Assembly (NCBI RefSeq): GCF_004336745.1
Contig: NZ_SJXD01000029.1
Coordinates: forward strand, 1 to 64,000
DNA: 64,000 nt
Origin: Roseococcus sp. SYP-B2431
GTDB lineage: Bacteria > Pseudomonadota > Alphaproteobacteria > Acetobacterales > Acetobacteraceae
Direction: 5' to 3'
The notes below the pieces were generated by a model. That model saw nothing but the letters and a program-made list of their open reading frames with translations. It did no database searches and had not been told where the DNA came from. Below are positions 26,387 to 35,802 of the stretch, in pieces; the stretch's first letter is position 1, and each line of letters opens with the position of its first letter. The position numbers and the translations under genes were made by a program.

Positions 26387-26395
26387 ACGGAGGCG

Positions 26396-29167
26396 ATGAT
26401 GCGCCTACATCCCGTCGTGCTTTCCCTCACCCTCGCGGGCTCGCTCGCCGGCCTCTCGCCGGCGCAGGCCAATCCGGCGCGCGATCGCGCGCTGGCGGCC
26501 CAGTCGCGCGGCGAGCTGCGCGCCGCGCAGATCGAATGGCGCAACGCCGTGCGCGCCGAGCCCACGGCCGGCGCCCTCCGCGCAGGGCTCGCCTCCGCCA
26601 GCCTGGATGTGGGCGACGTCGATACGGCCGAGCGCGAGGCACGCGCGGCGCTGGAGCGCGGCTACGAGCGGTCGGCGGGGACGGCGCTGCTCCTGCGCGT
26701 GATCCTGGCGCAGGCGCGCTTCCAGGACGTGCTCGCGCAGTTCCCGGAGCCCGGCCCGGACATGCCGCCGGCCGTGGCCGCGCAGATCGCGGCGGGGCGC
26801 GCCCTGGCGCAGATCGGATCGGGCGACCGCGAGGCCGCGCGCGCTTCCGTGGCCCTGGCGGAGCGGCTCGGCGCCGCGATTCCGGAAGTCGGCGTGGCGG
26901 CGGCCGGCCTCGCGATGGCCGAGGGCGACCGCGCGGCGGCGGAGGCGCGGATCGACCGCGTCCTCGCCACGCACCCGGGGGCGCGCGAGGCGCGGCTCGT
27001 CAAGGCGCAGCTGCAGCTCGACCGCAGCGACGCGGCCGGCGCCCTCGCGACCTTCGACGGCCTCATCACGGCCGCGCCGGGCGACGTGCCGGCCCGACTG
27101 CGGCGGGCCGAGGTGCTGCTGCGCCTGGCCGAGACGGAGCGCGCTTCCGTGGACATCGACGCCGCGATCGCGGCCATGCCGACCAACGCGATGGCGGCCT
27201 ATCTGCGCGCCATGCAGCTGACCATCCAGCGCAACTGGCGGGCCGCCGACACGGCGCTGCAGCGCCTCGGCCCGCAGGTCGCGAGCTTCCCTGACGGGCT
27301 GCTGCTGCAGGCGACCGCCAAGCGCGGGCTGGGCCAGACCGCGCAGGCCGAGGATGCCGCCCGCCGCCATGTCGCGCGCTTCCCGGAGGATCCCCGGGGG
27401 GCGCGTCTGCTGGGCTCGATCGAGCTCGAGGCGGGGCGGCCGGCCGAGGCCGCCGCGGTGCTGGCGCGCGCGGCCGTCCCGGGCACGCGCGACGTGGAGC
27501 TCCTGGAGATGCTGGGCCGCGCCTATGCCGGAGCGGGCCGCCATGCCGAGGCGGTGCAGGCCCTGGAGCGGGCCGTGGCGCTGACGCCTGCCAACGGCGC
27601 GCTGCTGACGCGGCTGGCCGTCGCCCGCCTGGCCCTGGGCGATTCCGCCGGCACGCGCGAGGCGGTGGCCGAGGCGATGCGCGTCGGCCCGGTGCAGCCC
27701 GGCGCGCGCGAGATGCTGGTCGCGACGGCGGTGGCGCGGGGCGACCTCGCGGGCGCCGAGGCGGAACTCGCCGCGATGCCGCCGGAGGTCCGGCAGGGCG
27801 AAGTGGGCGCCGTGCTGGCGGGAACGCTCCGGCTGATCCATCTCGACCTCGGCGCGGCGCGCACGGAGTTCGAGGCGGCGATCCGGCGGGCGCCGGCCAG
27901 CCGGATGGGCCGGCTGGGCCTGGCGCGTGTGGCCGCGCTCCAGGGCCACGAAGCCGAGGCGGTGGCGCTCGTCGCCGCGGTGGTGCGCGACGATCCCGCC
28001 AATCTCGAGGCGATCCGGCGGCTGGCGCATATGACGCTCGGCGCGGGCGCTGCGACCGAGCCGGCCGTGGCGGCGCTGATCGCGGCGCAGGCGGCGCATC
28101 CGGACCAGCCGGACCTCGCGCTGGCCACCGCCGAGGTCCTGGTCCGGCGACGCGAGACGGACCGCGCCGTGGCGCTGCTCCAGGCCGCTCCGCTCCGTCG
28201 CGCGCGGGGCGCGGCCATGGCGTTGGCGCGGTCGGAGGTGCATGCGGCGGCCGGCCAGTGGGGCCCGGCCGAGGAGGCGGCGCGGGAGGCCCTGGCGGAG
28301 GATCCGGCCTCGGCCCAGGCGCGCGTGCAGCTCGCCCGCCTGCTGCTGCGCGCCGAGGATGCGCGCGGCGCCGAGAACCTGATCCGCGAGGGTCTCCGCG
28401 CCGAGGCGGGCAATGCGAGGCTCCAGCAGGCGCTGATCGGCCTTCTCTTCGAGAAGCAGGGGCTGGAGGCGGCGCTCGCCGAGGCCGGGAGGATCGCCGC
28501 GCAGCCGGCGGCGATGCCCGCGGCCGCCGGCCTGCGGGGCGAGGCCCTCATGGCTGCCCGCCGGCCCGCCGAGGCCGCCGAGGCCTTCCAGGCGGCGATG
28601 GCCGCGGCGCCGGGCGCGGCCCTCGCCCTGCGCGCCTCGGCCGCCTGGCGTGCCGCGGACAGGCCCGACCGCGCCGCCGCGGTGCTGCGCGACCGGCTGG
28701 CCGCGGCACCGGACGACATCGAGCTGCGCCACATGCTCGCCCAGCTCGACATCGTCGCCGGACGCCTCGGCGAGGCGGAGGCGGGGCTGCGGCAGGTCGT
28801 CGCCCGCGCGCCGGAATACGCGATGGCGCTGAATAACCTCGCCTGGGTGGTGGGCGAGCGGGACGATCCCGCGGCGCTGGCCGAGGCCAAGGGCTGGGCC
28901 GAGCGCGCCTTCTATCTCGCGCCCAATGCGGACACGGCCGACACGCTGGGCTGGCTCCTGGCGCGCGGCGCCGAGCCGCGGACGGCGGTGCTGCTGCTGC
29001 GCCAGGCGGGGGAGACGCCCGGCACCGCCTATCGCCTTGCCTTCGCGCTCAAGGCGGCCGGCGAGCGGCAGCAGGCGCTCAGCGTGCTCGGCCCGGCGCT
29101 GGCGAGCGGCTCCGAATTCCCGGAGCGCGCCCGGGCCGAACGGCTGCGGGCCGAGCTGCAGAACTGA
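26396..29167 (+). CDS. prsT: XrtA/PEP-CTERM system TPR-repeat protein PrsT
   Basis: 923 residues. A signal peptide (MMRLHPVVLSLTLAGSLAGLSPAQA) is followed by about 20 or more tetratricopeptide-like helical repeats filling the whole mature protein, extremely rich in Ala and Arg. The order prsK-prsR-prsT is the canonical exosortase A arrangement. PrsT proteins are thought to be periplasmic or outer-membrane scaffolds for export; its precise partner is unknown. Two ATGs in tandem (26396 and 26399) are both possible starts. Confidence 0.93.
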   Translation: MMRLHPVVLSLTLAGSLAGLSPAQANPARDRALAAQSRGELRAAQIEWRNAVRAEPTAGALRAGLASASLDVGDVDTAEREARAALERGYERSAGTALLLRVILAQARFQDVLAQFPEPGPDMPPAVAAQIAAGRALAQIGSGDREAARASVALAERLGAAIPEVGVAAAGLAMAEGDRAAAEARIDRVLATHPGAREARLVKAQLQLDRSDAAGALATFDGLITAAPGDVPARLRRAEVLLRLAETERASVDIDAAIAAMPTNAMAAYLRAMQLTIQRNWRAADTALQRLGPQVASFPDGLLLQATAKRGLGQTAQAEDAARRHVARFPEDPRGARLLGSIELEAGRPAEAAAVLARAAVPGTRDVELLEMLGRAYAGAGRHAEAVQALERAVALTPANGALLTRLAVARLALGDSAGTREAVAEAMRVGPVQPGAREMLVATAVARGDLAGAEAELAAMPPEVRQGEVGAVLAGTLRLIHLDLGAARTEFEAAIRRAPASRMGRLGLARVAALQGHEAEAVALVAAVVRDDPANLEAIRRLAHMTLGAGAATEPAVAALIAAQAAHPDQPDLALATAEVLVRRRETDRAVALLQAAPLRRARGAAMALARSEVHAAAGQWGPAEEAAREALAEDPASAQARVQLARLLLRAEDARGAENLIREGLRAEAGNARLQQALIGLLFEKQGLEAALAEAGRIAAQPAAMPAAAGLRGEALMAARRPAEAAEAFQAAMAAAPGAALALRASAAWRAADRPDRAAAVLRDRLAAAPDDIELRHMLAQLDIVAGRLGEAEAGLRQVVARAPEYAMALNNLAWVVGERDDPAALAEAKGWAERAFYLAPNADTADTLGWLLARGAEPRTAVLLLRQAGETPGTAYRLAFALKAAGERQQALSVLGPALASGSEFPERARAERLRAELQN

Positions 29168-29173
29168 TCCGCG

Positions 29174-30472
29174 ATGCGCGATCTCGTCTTCGTCGCGGTC
29201 ATGCTCGGGCTGCTGCCGCTGGCCGTGTACCGGCCCTTCGTAGGAGTGCTGCTATGGTGCTGGATCTCTTTCATGAACCCGCACCGGCTGGTCTACGGCT
29301 TCGCGATGGAACTGCCCTGGGCGGTCGCGGTTTTCGCCGCGACCTTCACGGGAGCGATCCTCTCGGGCGAGCTCCGCCGCCCGCGCGTGGATGCGCTGAC
29401 CTTCCTGCTCTTGGCCCTGCTCGTCTGCATCACCGTGACGTCGGTGACGGCGCTCGGCGTACCTGCGGATGTCTGGGCGAAGCACGATGCGGTGATGAAG
29501 GTGATCCTCGGCCTCCTGCTCACCTCGGCCCTGCTGACGGAGCGCCGTCGCGTCCACGCGCTGGTCTGGGCCATGGTGATCGCGATCGGCTATTACGGCG
29601 TGCGCGGCGGCATCTTCGCCATCGCGACCGGCGGCAACTACCGCGTCTGGGGCCCGCCCCAGACCATGATCACCGACAACAATCATCTTGCCGCGGCCAT
29701 GCTGGTGACGCTGCCGCTGATGAACTACCTGCGCTTGCAGTCGCAGCACCGCGTCGTGCGGAACGGTCTCGCGGTGGCGATGGCGCTGACCCTGCTGGCG
29801 GCTGTCGGCAGCTACTCGCGCGGCGCCCTGCTCGGGCTTTGCGCGGTCGCGGCGCTGATGTGGTGGCGCAGTCACGCGAAGGTGCTCTCGGCCGCCGTGC
29901 TCGCCGTCGTGCTGACCGGCGCCATCACCTTCATGCCGCCGCAGTGGATGGACCGCATGCACACCCTCGGCGAGTACCAGGCCGACGGCTCGGCGACGGG
30001 GCGCCTCGAACTCTGGGGGATCTCCTGGAAGCTGGCGCTGGATCGGCCGCTGCTCGGCACCGGCTTCACCGGTCCCTATACGCGCGAGGTCGTGGACCGC
30101 GTGGCGCCGGGCGGGCCGGCCCGCGCGGTACACAGCATCTGGTTCGAGCTGCTGAGCGAGCAGGGCTTCGTCACCTTCGCCGTCTGGCTGGCCATGACGC
30201 TGACCGGCGCCTACTGGTCGCAGCGGCTGATCCGCTCGACGCGCGGCAGGCCGGAGCTCGCCTGGGCGCACGATCTGGGCCGGATGAGCCAGGCCTCGCT
30301 GGTGGCCTACGTCGTCAGCGGAACCTTTCTCTCGCTGAGCTACTGGGACTTCTACTGGACGCTGCTCGTGGTCATCGGCGCGACCTGGAGCATAGCGCGG
30401 CGCGCGGAACAACCGGCGCCCGCCGCCGCCCGCCACGGATCCCCCGTGCCGGCGGGATGGCGGGCGGCATGA
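29174..30472 (+). CDS. exosortase A-associated O-antigen-ligase-like polymerase (DUF5935/Wzy_C)
   Basis: 432 residues and about ten membrane segments. The N-terminal part (VAVMLGLLPLAVYRPFVGVLLWCW, SFMNPHRLVYGFA) is the DUF5935 start typical of exosortase A ligases. The C-terminal Wzy_C domain has ATGRLELWGISWKLALDRPLLGTGF and a periplasmic loop with AVHSIWFELLSEQGF. It probably polymerises repeat units or transfers glycan to a protein or lipid acceptor; an O-glycosylation ligase role has been suggested for the family. It starts 6 bp after prsT. Confidence 0.9.
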   Translation: MRDLVFVAVMLGLLPLAVYRPFVGVLLWCWISFMNPHRLVYGFAMELPWAVAVFAATFTGAILSGELRRPRVDALTFLLLALLVCITVTSVTALGVPADVWAKHDAVMKVILGLLLTSALLTERRRVHALVWAMVIAIGYYGVRGGIFAIATGGNYRVWGPPQTMITDNNHLAAAMLVTLPLMNYLRLQSQHRVVRNGLAVAMALTLLAAVGSYSRGALLGLCAVAALMWWRSHAKVLSAAVLAVVLTGAITFMPPQWMDRMHTLGEYQADGSATGRLELWGISWKLALDRPLLGTGFTGPYTREVVDRVAPGGPARAVHSIWFELLSEQGFVTFAVWLAMTLTGAYWSQRLIRSTRGRPELAWAHDLGRMSQASLVAYVVSGTFLSLSYWDFYWTLLVVIGATWSIARRAEQPAPAAARHGSPVPAGWRAA

Positions 30473-30484
30473 AGGATCGATCGC

Positions 30485-30784
30485 ATGGATGGGCTCTACT
30501 TCCTCGCGATGGTGATGGGCATGGCCTGGCTCGCCGTCTGGGCCGCCTGCGACGCGACGGTCGCGAAGCGCTTCTGGTGGCCCTTCGACATGCGGGAGGG
30601 CGGGGCTGATGCCGGACCAGGCGATGCTGCTGCCGCTGCCCCCCTCCGAGGCACCCAGGCGGGCGGCTGGCGCGCGCGGGCCGCTGCGGCTGCTGACCTT
30701 CAGCACGCTCTACCCCAACCCGGCGCGTCCGCATCATGGCGTCTTCGTGGAAAACCGGCTGCGTCATCTCGTCGCCAGCGGTGA
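30485..30784 (+). CDS. tiny single-pass membrane protein
   Basis: 99 codons. The first ~40 residues form a convincing membrane segment and a short basic end: MDGLYFLAMVMGMAWLAVWA, then FWWPFDMREG. A similar small protein beginning MDGLYF is, from memory, often found beside PrsT/ligase genes. The rest of the frame overlaps the next glycosyltransferase by 176 nt and looks like out-of-frame sequence, so the functional part may be only the N-terminus. The start lies 12 bp after the ligase gene. Function unknown; it could be a small partner of the polymerase. Confidence 0.6.
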   Translation: MDGLYFLAMVMGMAWLAVWAACDATVAKRFWWPFDMREGGADAGPGDAAAAAPLRGTQAGGWRARAAAAADLQHALPQPGASASWRLRGKPAASSRRQR

Positions 30785-31808
30785 GGCGGTCGCCACGGTC
30801 CTCGCGCCGGTGCCGTGGTTTCCCGGGCGCGGAGGCGCCGTGACGGCGCATGAGGAACGGCATGGAATCGCGGTGCATCATCCGCGCTTCGTCGCGCCTC
30901 CCGGCCTGGGCATGTACACCGCGCCCCGCGCGCTGCATGCGGCCGCGCGCGCCGCCATGGCGCGGCTGATCGCCGAGGGCGCGCGGTTCGACGCGATCGA
31001 TGCGCATTACCTCTATCCGGACGGCGTGGCCGCCGTGCGGCTCGGGGAGGAGTTCCGGCTGCCGGTGGTGATCACCGCCCGCGGCTCGGACACGAGCCAG
31101 CTGCCGAACCATGCCTGGCCGAGACGGCTGATCCGCGGCGCGATCGACCGGGCGGCAGCGCTGATCGCGGTCAGCGCGGGGCTGAAGGACGGGCTGATCG
31201 CGCTCGGAGCGCCGCCGGACAAGGTGACTGTGCTGCGCAACGGCGTGGATCTCGAGACCTTCCGGCCGCCCCCGCGCCGGGCCGCGCCGGGGGCGCCCGT
31301 GCTGATCTCGGTGGGCCATCTGATTCCGCGCAAGGGCCACGACCTCGTGATCGGCGCCCTGCCGTCCCTGCCACGGCATCGCCTGGTCATCGTCGGCAAC
31401 GGGCCAGACCGCGCGCAGCTCGAAGGGCTGACGCGGCGTCTCGGCGTGGCCGACCGGGTCTGGTTCGCCGGCCCGCAGCCGCATGCGGCCCTGCCCAGCT
31501 TCTACGCCGCGGCCGACGTCCTCATCCTGGCCTCCAGCCGCGAGGGCTGGGCGAACGTGCTGCTGGAATCCATGGCCTGCGGCACCCCGGTGATCGCCAG
31601 CCCCGCCTGGGGCAGCCGCGAGGCCGTCGCGGCCCCGGAGGCCGGCCTGGTGCTCGACGAGACGACGCCGAGCTCCATCGCCGCCGCCGTGCGGCGCCTG
31701 CTCGCCGATCCGCCGGCGCGCGAGGCGACGCGGGCCTATGCCGAAGGCTTCAGCTGGGACGAGACCACCGCGGGCCAGCTCGCCTTGTTCCGGAGGGTCC
31801 TCGGATGA
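30609..31808 (+). CDS. GT4 glycosyltransferase, exosortase A system-associated
   Basis: 399 residues, GT-B fold. The N-terminal acceptor side reads LLTFSTLYPNPARPHHGVFVE and the donor side ends with EGWANVLLESMACGTPVIAS. GT4 retaining transferases use nucleotide sugars on the cytoplasmic face; the sugar is unknown. The ATG at 30609 has a GGGAGGGCGGGG ribosome-binding region inside the upstream small gene. Its end overlaps the next gene by 4 nt (ATGA). Confidence 0.9.
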   Translation: MPDQAMLLPLPPSEAPRRAAGARGPLRLLTFSTLYPNPARPHHGVFVENRLRHLVASGEAVATVLAPVPWFPGRGGAVTAHEERHGIAVHHPRFVAPPGLGMYTAPRALHAAARAAMARLIAEGARFDAIDAHYLYPDGVAAVRLGEEFRLPVVITARGSDTSQLPNHAWPRRLIRGAIDRAAALIAVSAGLKDGLIALGAPPDKVTVLRNGVDLETFRPPPRRAAPGAPVLISVGHLIPRKGHDLVIGALPSLPRHRLVIVGNGPDRAQLEGLTRRLGVADRVWFAGPQPHAALPSFYAAADVLILASSREGWANVLLESMACGTPVIASPAWGSREAVAAPEAGLVLDETTPSSIAAAVRRLLADPPAREATRAYAEGFSWDETTAGQLALFRRVLG

Positions 31809-33832
31809 GGCGTCGCGCTGTTCTTGCCCTTTCGGCGCTCCCCGCCTGGCCGGCCTGCGCCCAGGTCGGAGCGTCGCTGCCCTGCCCCGGCCGTCCGGGC
31901 GACGTGGTCGGGCTGGTGCTGGAGGGCACCGGCGCGCCGGCCGGCGCCGTGACCGTCTTCGGCCAGTGCTTCCGGGCCGGCGACCTGCCGCGCCAGGCCT
32001 GGCTCGGCGCGCGCCTCGCCGATGGCCGCCCGCTGGCCGCGCAATGCGACGTGAAGACGCGCCATCCCGACGGCTCGGCGCGCCATGCGGTCGTCGCGCT
32101 CGCGGCGCCGGCGCTCGCGGCGGGCGCTCGCGCCGCCGTCGTCCTCACGCGCGAGGGCCAGGCGCCGCAGCGCCTCGACCCGGCGCCGGTCCTGGCCGCG
32201 CACCGGGCCGAGCTCTGGATCGACCAGCGGCAGATCGACCTGCTGGCGCTGATGCGCGCCGCCCTGGCCGATCCGGCGGTGCAGCCCTGGCAGTCCGGCC
32301 CGCTCGCGCTGCAGACGCGGGTGGCCCTGGCGGTGACGCATCTGGGCGCCAGCTCGCTGCGGCTGGTGGCGGACCTGGCGGTGCGGGCGGATGGGAGCCT
32401 CTGGGTGGAGCCCTGGCTGCGCAACGACGGCGCCATGCGCGCCGGCGGCGGGCCCGTCGCCTACGGAATGCGGCTCGTCCTGGACGGGCGCGAGGTGCTG
32501 CGCGCGGAGGTCGGCCGCCAGCACCAGTACACCGGATGGGGCCGGCTGGCCGGTAGCGCGCTTCCGCCCCCGCTGGTGCGCCACGACGCCGGCTACCTCG
32601 CCGATGCCGGTGCCGTGCCGCGCTACGACACCTCGACCGGCGTGGCGCCTGCGCTGCTGGCCGCCCTGGGCGAGGCGGCGCGCGCGCCGCGCTGGTCGCG
32701 CCCTCTCGATCCGCGCGGCATCACCCAGAACATGCCGCAGACCGGCGGGCGCGCGGATATCGGGCCGGTCACGCAGTCCCAGGCGATCTGGCTGCAGACC
32801 GGCGATCCGCGCGCGGGCGCCTATGCCATCGGCCAGGCCGAGGCGGCCGGCGCCATTCCCTGGCATTACTGGGACGGCGCCTGGATGGACACGCGCCGCT
32901 GGCCGCGCCTCTGGACCGATGGGCGCGGCGGTCCGCCGCCGGGCGGGCTGATGCAGCCCGTCGCCGCCGACACCGGTTGGGTGCTCGATTCCGCGCATCA
33001 GCCTGACCTCGCGACCGTGCCTTATCTGCTGACCGGGCGGCGGGCCTTCCTGGACGAGATGCAGGCCCAGGCCAGCTGGAGCGTGCTGAGCCAATGGACC
33101 GGCACGCGCGGCACGCCCGACCGGCCGGGACCCGCGGAGGGCGTGAACGTCGTGCGCGGCAACCAGGTGCGCGGTGCGGCCTGGTCGCTCCGGCAGATCG
33201 ACAACGCCGCCTGGGCGAGCCCGGACGACGATCCCATGGCCCCCTGGCTGCGGTCCACCGGCTCCGCGAACTGGGCGTGGCTGCGGGCGCAGATTCCCGG
33301 CTGGACCTCGGCCCAGGGCGAGGCCCATGGCTGGATCCCCGGCGAATACGGCGCGCCTGGCCTGCTGCCGCCCTGGCAGCAGGACTACTTCGCCTTCACC
33401 TGCGCCGCGGCGGCGCGCCGGGGCAATCGCGATGCGGCCGCGGTGCTGGCCTGGATGGGCAATTTCCTGGCCGGGCGCTTCCTGGCCGAGCGACGCGGTT
33501 TCGTCCGCAACGACGGGGCGGCCTATCTCCTCGCCATGAACGCCGATCCGACGGCGAGCCGGCCGCTGCGCAGCTGGGCCGAGATCGGCCAGGCGACGCG
33601 CGCGCGCGGGCTCTCCAACGGCGCAGGGTGGAGCAAGACGGACGGCGACTATGCCCAGCTCGCGCTCGCCTCGCTTGCGATGCTCTGGGAGACGACCGGA
33701 AACGGGGATGCGCAGGTGGCGTGGCAGTGGCTGCGCAACTCTGGCGCGCCCTTCATCAGCCAGGAGGCCTTCCGGCGCGATCCCGTCTTCAACATCGTGC
33801 CCCGCGGCGAGGCCCGCTCAGCCTGCCGCTGA
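31805..33832 (+). CDS. secreted putative polysaccharide lyase/hydrolase (YetA/PcRGLX-like), paralogue A
   Basis: 675 residues. A short leader with an arginine-rich start (MRRRAVLALSALPAW) suggests export. Residues ~35-125 resemble the RIFT-barrel start of YetA/exo-rhamnogalacturonan-lyase-like proteins (TVFGQCFRAGDLP, QCDVKTRHPDGSARHAV). The rest is a helical domain like an alpha/alpha toroid with TGGRADIG, LWTDGRGG, NQVRGAAWSLRQIDNAAWA, QGEAHGW and LPPWQQDYFAF. The same motifs recur in order in the product at 50369. Polymer cleavage during export or remodelling is inferred from fold resemblance and position; no catalytic residue can be assigned. It ends the rightward operon and overlaps a convergent gene by 15 nt. 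Confidence 0.7.
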   Translation: MRRRAVLALSALPAWPACAQVGASLPCPGRPGDVVGLVLEGTGAPAGAVTVFGQCFRAGDLPRQAWLGARLADGRPLAAQCDVKTRHPDGSARHAVVALAAPALAAGARAAVVLTREGQAPQRLDPAPVLAAHRAELWIDQRQIDLLALMRAALADPAVQPWQSGPLALQTRVALAVTHLGASSLRLVADLAVRADGSLWVEPWLRNDGAMRAGGGPVAYGMRLVLDGREVLRAEVGRQHQYTGWGRLAGSALPPPLVRHDAGYLADAGAVPRYDTSTGVAPALLAALGEAARAPRWSRPLDPRGITQNMPQTGGRADIGPVTQSQAIWLQTGDPRAGAYAIGQAEAAGAIPWHYWDGAWMDTRRWPRLWTDGRGGPPPGGLMQPVAADTGWVLDSAHQPDLATVPYLLTGRRAFLDEMQAQASWSVLSQWTGTRGTPDRPGPAEGVNVVRGNQVRGAAWSLRQIDNAAWASPDDDPMAPWLRSTGSANWAWLRAQIPGWTSAQGEAHGWIPGEYGAPGLLPPWQQDYFAFTCAAAARRGNRDAAAVLAWMGNFLAGRFLAERRGFVRNDGAAYLLAMNADPTASRPLRSWAEIGQATRARGLSNGAGWSKTDGDYAQLALASLAMLWETTGNGDAQVAWQWLRNSGAPFISQEAFRRDPVFNIVPRGEARSACR

Positions 33833-34825
33833 CGCGCGCGCCGGCCGGCGCAGGGAGCCGAGCCGCAGCAGGAGATTCCCGACCAGCGCGCCGATCGGCC
33901 GCGGCAGGCGGGCCACCCCCGCCTTCAGGCGCTGCATCCGGCCGCGCCGGGACTCGGGCAGCATCGCGAAGATGGCCCTGACGGCGGCGAAATCGCGCCG
34001 CGCGAAGGCGGTGTCCAGGGCCTGCCGCCGGCGATGCGCGATGCTCTCGCGGATCTCGGCCGCGAGGGGGCGCAGGGAGGGCCGCTGCGCCAGGAGCTGA
34101 TCGAGGATGGCGGCATCGCCGAGATTCATGGCCTGCACGTCGGCCGAGTAGTTCGCCGCGTGCTTGCGGATGCCCACCAGCGGGCGCCGCAGGACACCGA
34201 GCGGCGCGTGCTCCGCCAGGCGCAGCATGGTGGCGAAATCCGTGCCCACGGTGCGGCCCACGCTCTCGTCCCAGCCGCCGGCCCCCAGGAGGAAGCCGCG
34301 ATCCGCGACCAGGCAGGAGGGGAAGAAGGGCTGGAAGCGGATGAGCCGCCGGACGATCGGCCGGTCGAAGGCCATCGCCCCGCCGCCCAGCTCCCGCAGC
34401 CCGTCCCAGAAGCCCGCAGGCGCGTCGGCGAACTTGTCGCCCGCCTCCCACTTCCCGCCGCGGACGATCCGGAAATTGGCGAAGCCTGCCCGGAGATGGG
34501 GCTCCGCCTGCCAGAGCCTCCGCATCTCCGCCAGGAAGTCCGGGTGCCAGAGGTCGTCGCTGTCGCAGAAGGCGACGAGGTCGCCGGAGGCGGCGGCCAG
34601 CCCGCGGTTCCGCGCGGCGAGATCGCCGGAATTGGCGATGCGGCGCAGGGCGACGCGGGAGCCGAACCGCGCCTCCACCATCTCCGGCGTGCCGTCGGTG
34701 GAGCCGTCGTCGACGACGATGACCTGCTCGGCCGGCGAGGTCTGGCCGAGTATGGCCTCCAGCGTCTCCGGCAGAAGATCAGCCCGGTTGAAGCTCGGGA
34801 TGACGACGCTGACGCTGCGATGCAT
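33818..34825 (-). CDS. family 2 glycosyltransferase
   Basis: 335 residues, GT-A fold. It shows the GT2 start VSVVIPSFNRADLLPETLEA, VIVVDDGSTDGTP, and the metal-binding DSDD in VAFCDSDDLWHPDF. An inverting transferase acting on the cytoplasmic face is expected. The start codon overlaps the stop of the upstream GT2 gene (TGATG). The end overlaps the convergent lyase-like gene by 15 nt. The longer upstream open frame is a shadow of the neighbouring GT2. Confidence 0.9.
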   Translation of the reverse strand: MHRSVSVVIPSFNRADLLPETLEAILGQTSPAEQVIVVDDGSTDGTPEMVEARFGSRVALRRIANSGDLAARNRGLAAASGDLVAFCDSDDLWHPDFLAEMRRLWQAEPHLRAGFANFRIVRGGKWEAGDKFADAPAGFWDGLRELGGGAMAFDRPIVRRLIRFQPFFPSCLVADRGFLLGAGGWDESVGRTVGTDFATMLRLAEHAPLGVLRRPLVGIRKHAANYSADVQAMNLGDAAILDQLLAQRPSLRPLAAEIRESIAHRRRQALDTAFARRDFAAVRAIFAMLPESRRGRMQRLKAGVARLPRPIGALVGNLLLRLGSLRRPARASAAG

Positions 34826-35802
34826 CAGCGTGAACGCCGGAAGGCGAGGTCGAGCGCGCCGGATGCCGCCAGCCCACCCTCCCGGCGCAAGGGCAGCCAG
34901 AGGCGGAGGAAGCGCAGGAGGTCCGGAATCTCGCGCGGATCGCTCGTCCATCCGCGCAGGGCGAGCGCGAGGGCCTGGCGGCGGCGGCCTGCGATCAGGG
35001 TGTCGAGCGCGAGTCCCCGCAGGGCGCCGTGCCGGGCCCGGCGCAGCTCGCGGCCGAAGGGCCGCAGCTCGGGCTCCCGCGCGGCGATCGCGTGCATGCG
35101 CAACGCGGGATCCGGTCTGCGCAGGTCCGCCGCACGGCCCTCCCCGCGCCGCCACCGGTAGGCGTCGGCGTCCAGGTAGAAAAGCGGCGCCCGTCTGGAC
35201 AGCTTCGCCGTGAACAGGAGGTCCTCGAAACGGCCAAGGCCCTCCGCGAAGCCGCCGACGGCCGCGGCCAGGCCGCGCCGCACCACCATGGCGCCCAGAT
35301 GCAGATGGAAGCCGCCGAGCAGCACGCGCGTCAGCGCGGGCCCACCGCAGCGCAGCAGGCCGGGCCCGATGCGCTGGGCACAGGGGCAGTCGAGGCGGGG
35401 CGCTGCCACGGAGCTGCCCTCCGGCGATGCCAGCCGATGGCCGGCGCCGATCCAGCTCGCCTCCGGATGCTGCGCGGCCAGCCTGCCAAGGCGGGAGGCA
35501 TGGTCGGGGAGCCAGGCGTCGTCGGAATCGAGGAAGCCGATCCACTCCTCGCGCGCGGCGAGGAGGCCGAGATTGCGGGCGCCCGCGGGGCCGAGATTGT
35601 GGGGCGCGCGCAGCATGGTGACGCGCGGGTCCGACCCGGCGATGGCCTCCAGGCTTCGCAGCGTGTCTTCGCGGCGGGAGCCGTCGTCGACGAGGACGAG
35701 CTGGCCGATGACTGCGGAAGGGTCGCCCAGGACGGAGAAGGCGGCAGCGGCGAGCAGATGCGGCGGCGTGTCGTAGACCGGGCAGACAATGCTGATCCGC
35801 AT
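34825..35802 (-). CDS. family 2 glycosyltransferase
   Basis: 325 residues. GT2 motifs ISIVCPVYDTPPHLL, LVLVDDGS, GARNLGLLAA and IGFLDSDDAWLPDH are in order. It is the first gene of a two-gene leftward unit with the GT2 that follows, and its promoter must lie in the AT-rich gap before the epimerase. Its sugar and acceptor cannot be read from the sequence. Confidence 0.9.
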   Translation of the reverse strand: MRISIVCPVYDTPPHLLAAAAFSVLGDPSAVIGQLVLVDDGSRREDTLRSLEAIAGSDPRVTMLRAPHNLGPAGARNLGLLAAREEWIGFLDSDDAWLPDHASRLGRLAAQHPEASWIGAGHRLASPEGSSVAAPRLDCPCAQRIGPGLLRCGGPALTRVLLGGFHLHLGAMVVRRGLAAAVGGFAEGLGRFEDLLFTAKLSRRAPLFYLDADAYRWRRGEGRAADLRRPDPALRMHAIAAREPELRPFGRELRRARHGALRGLALDTLIAGRRRQALALALRGWTSDPREIPDLLRFLRLWLPLRREGGLAASGALDLAFRRSR

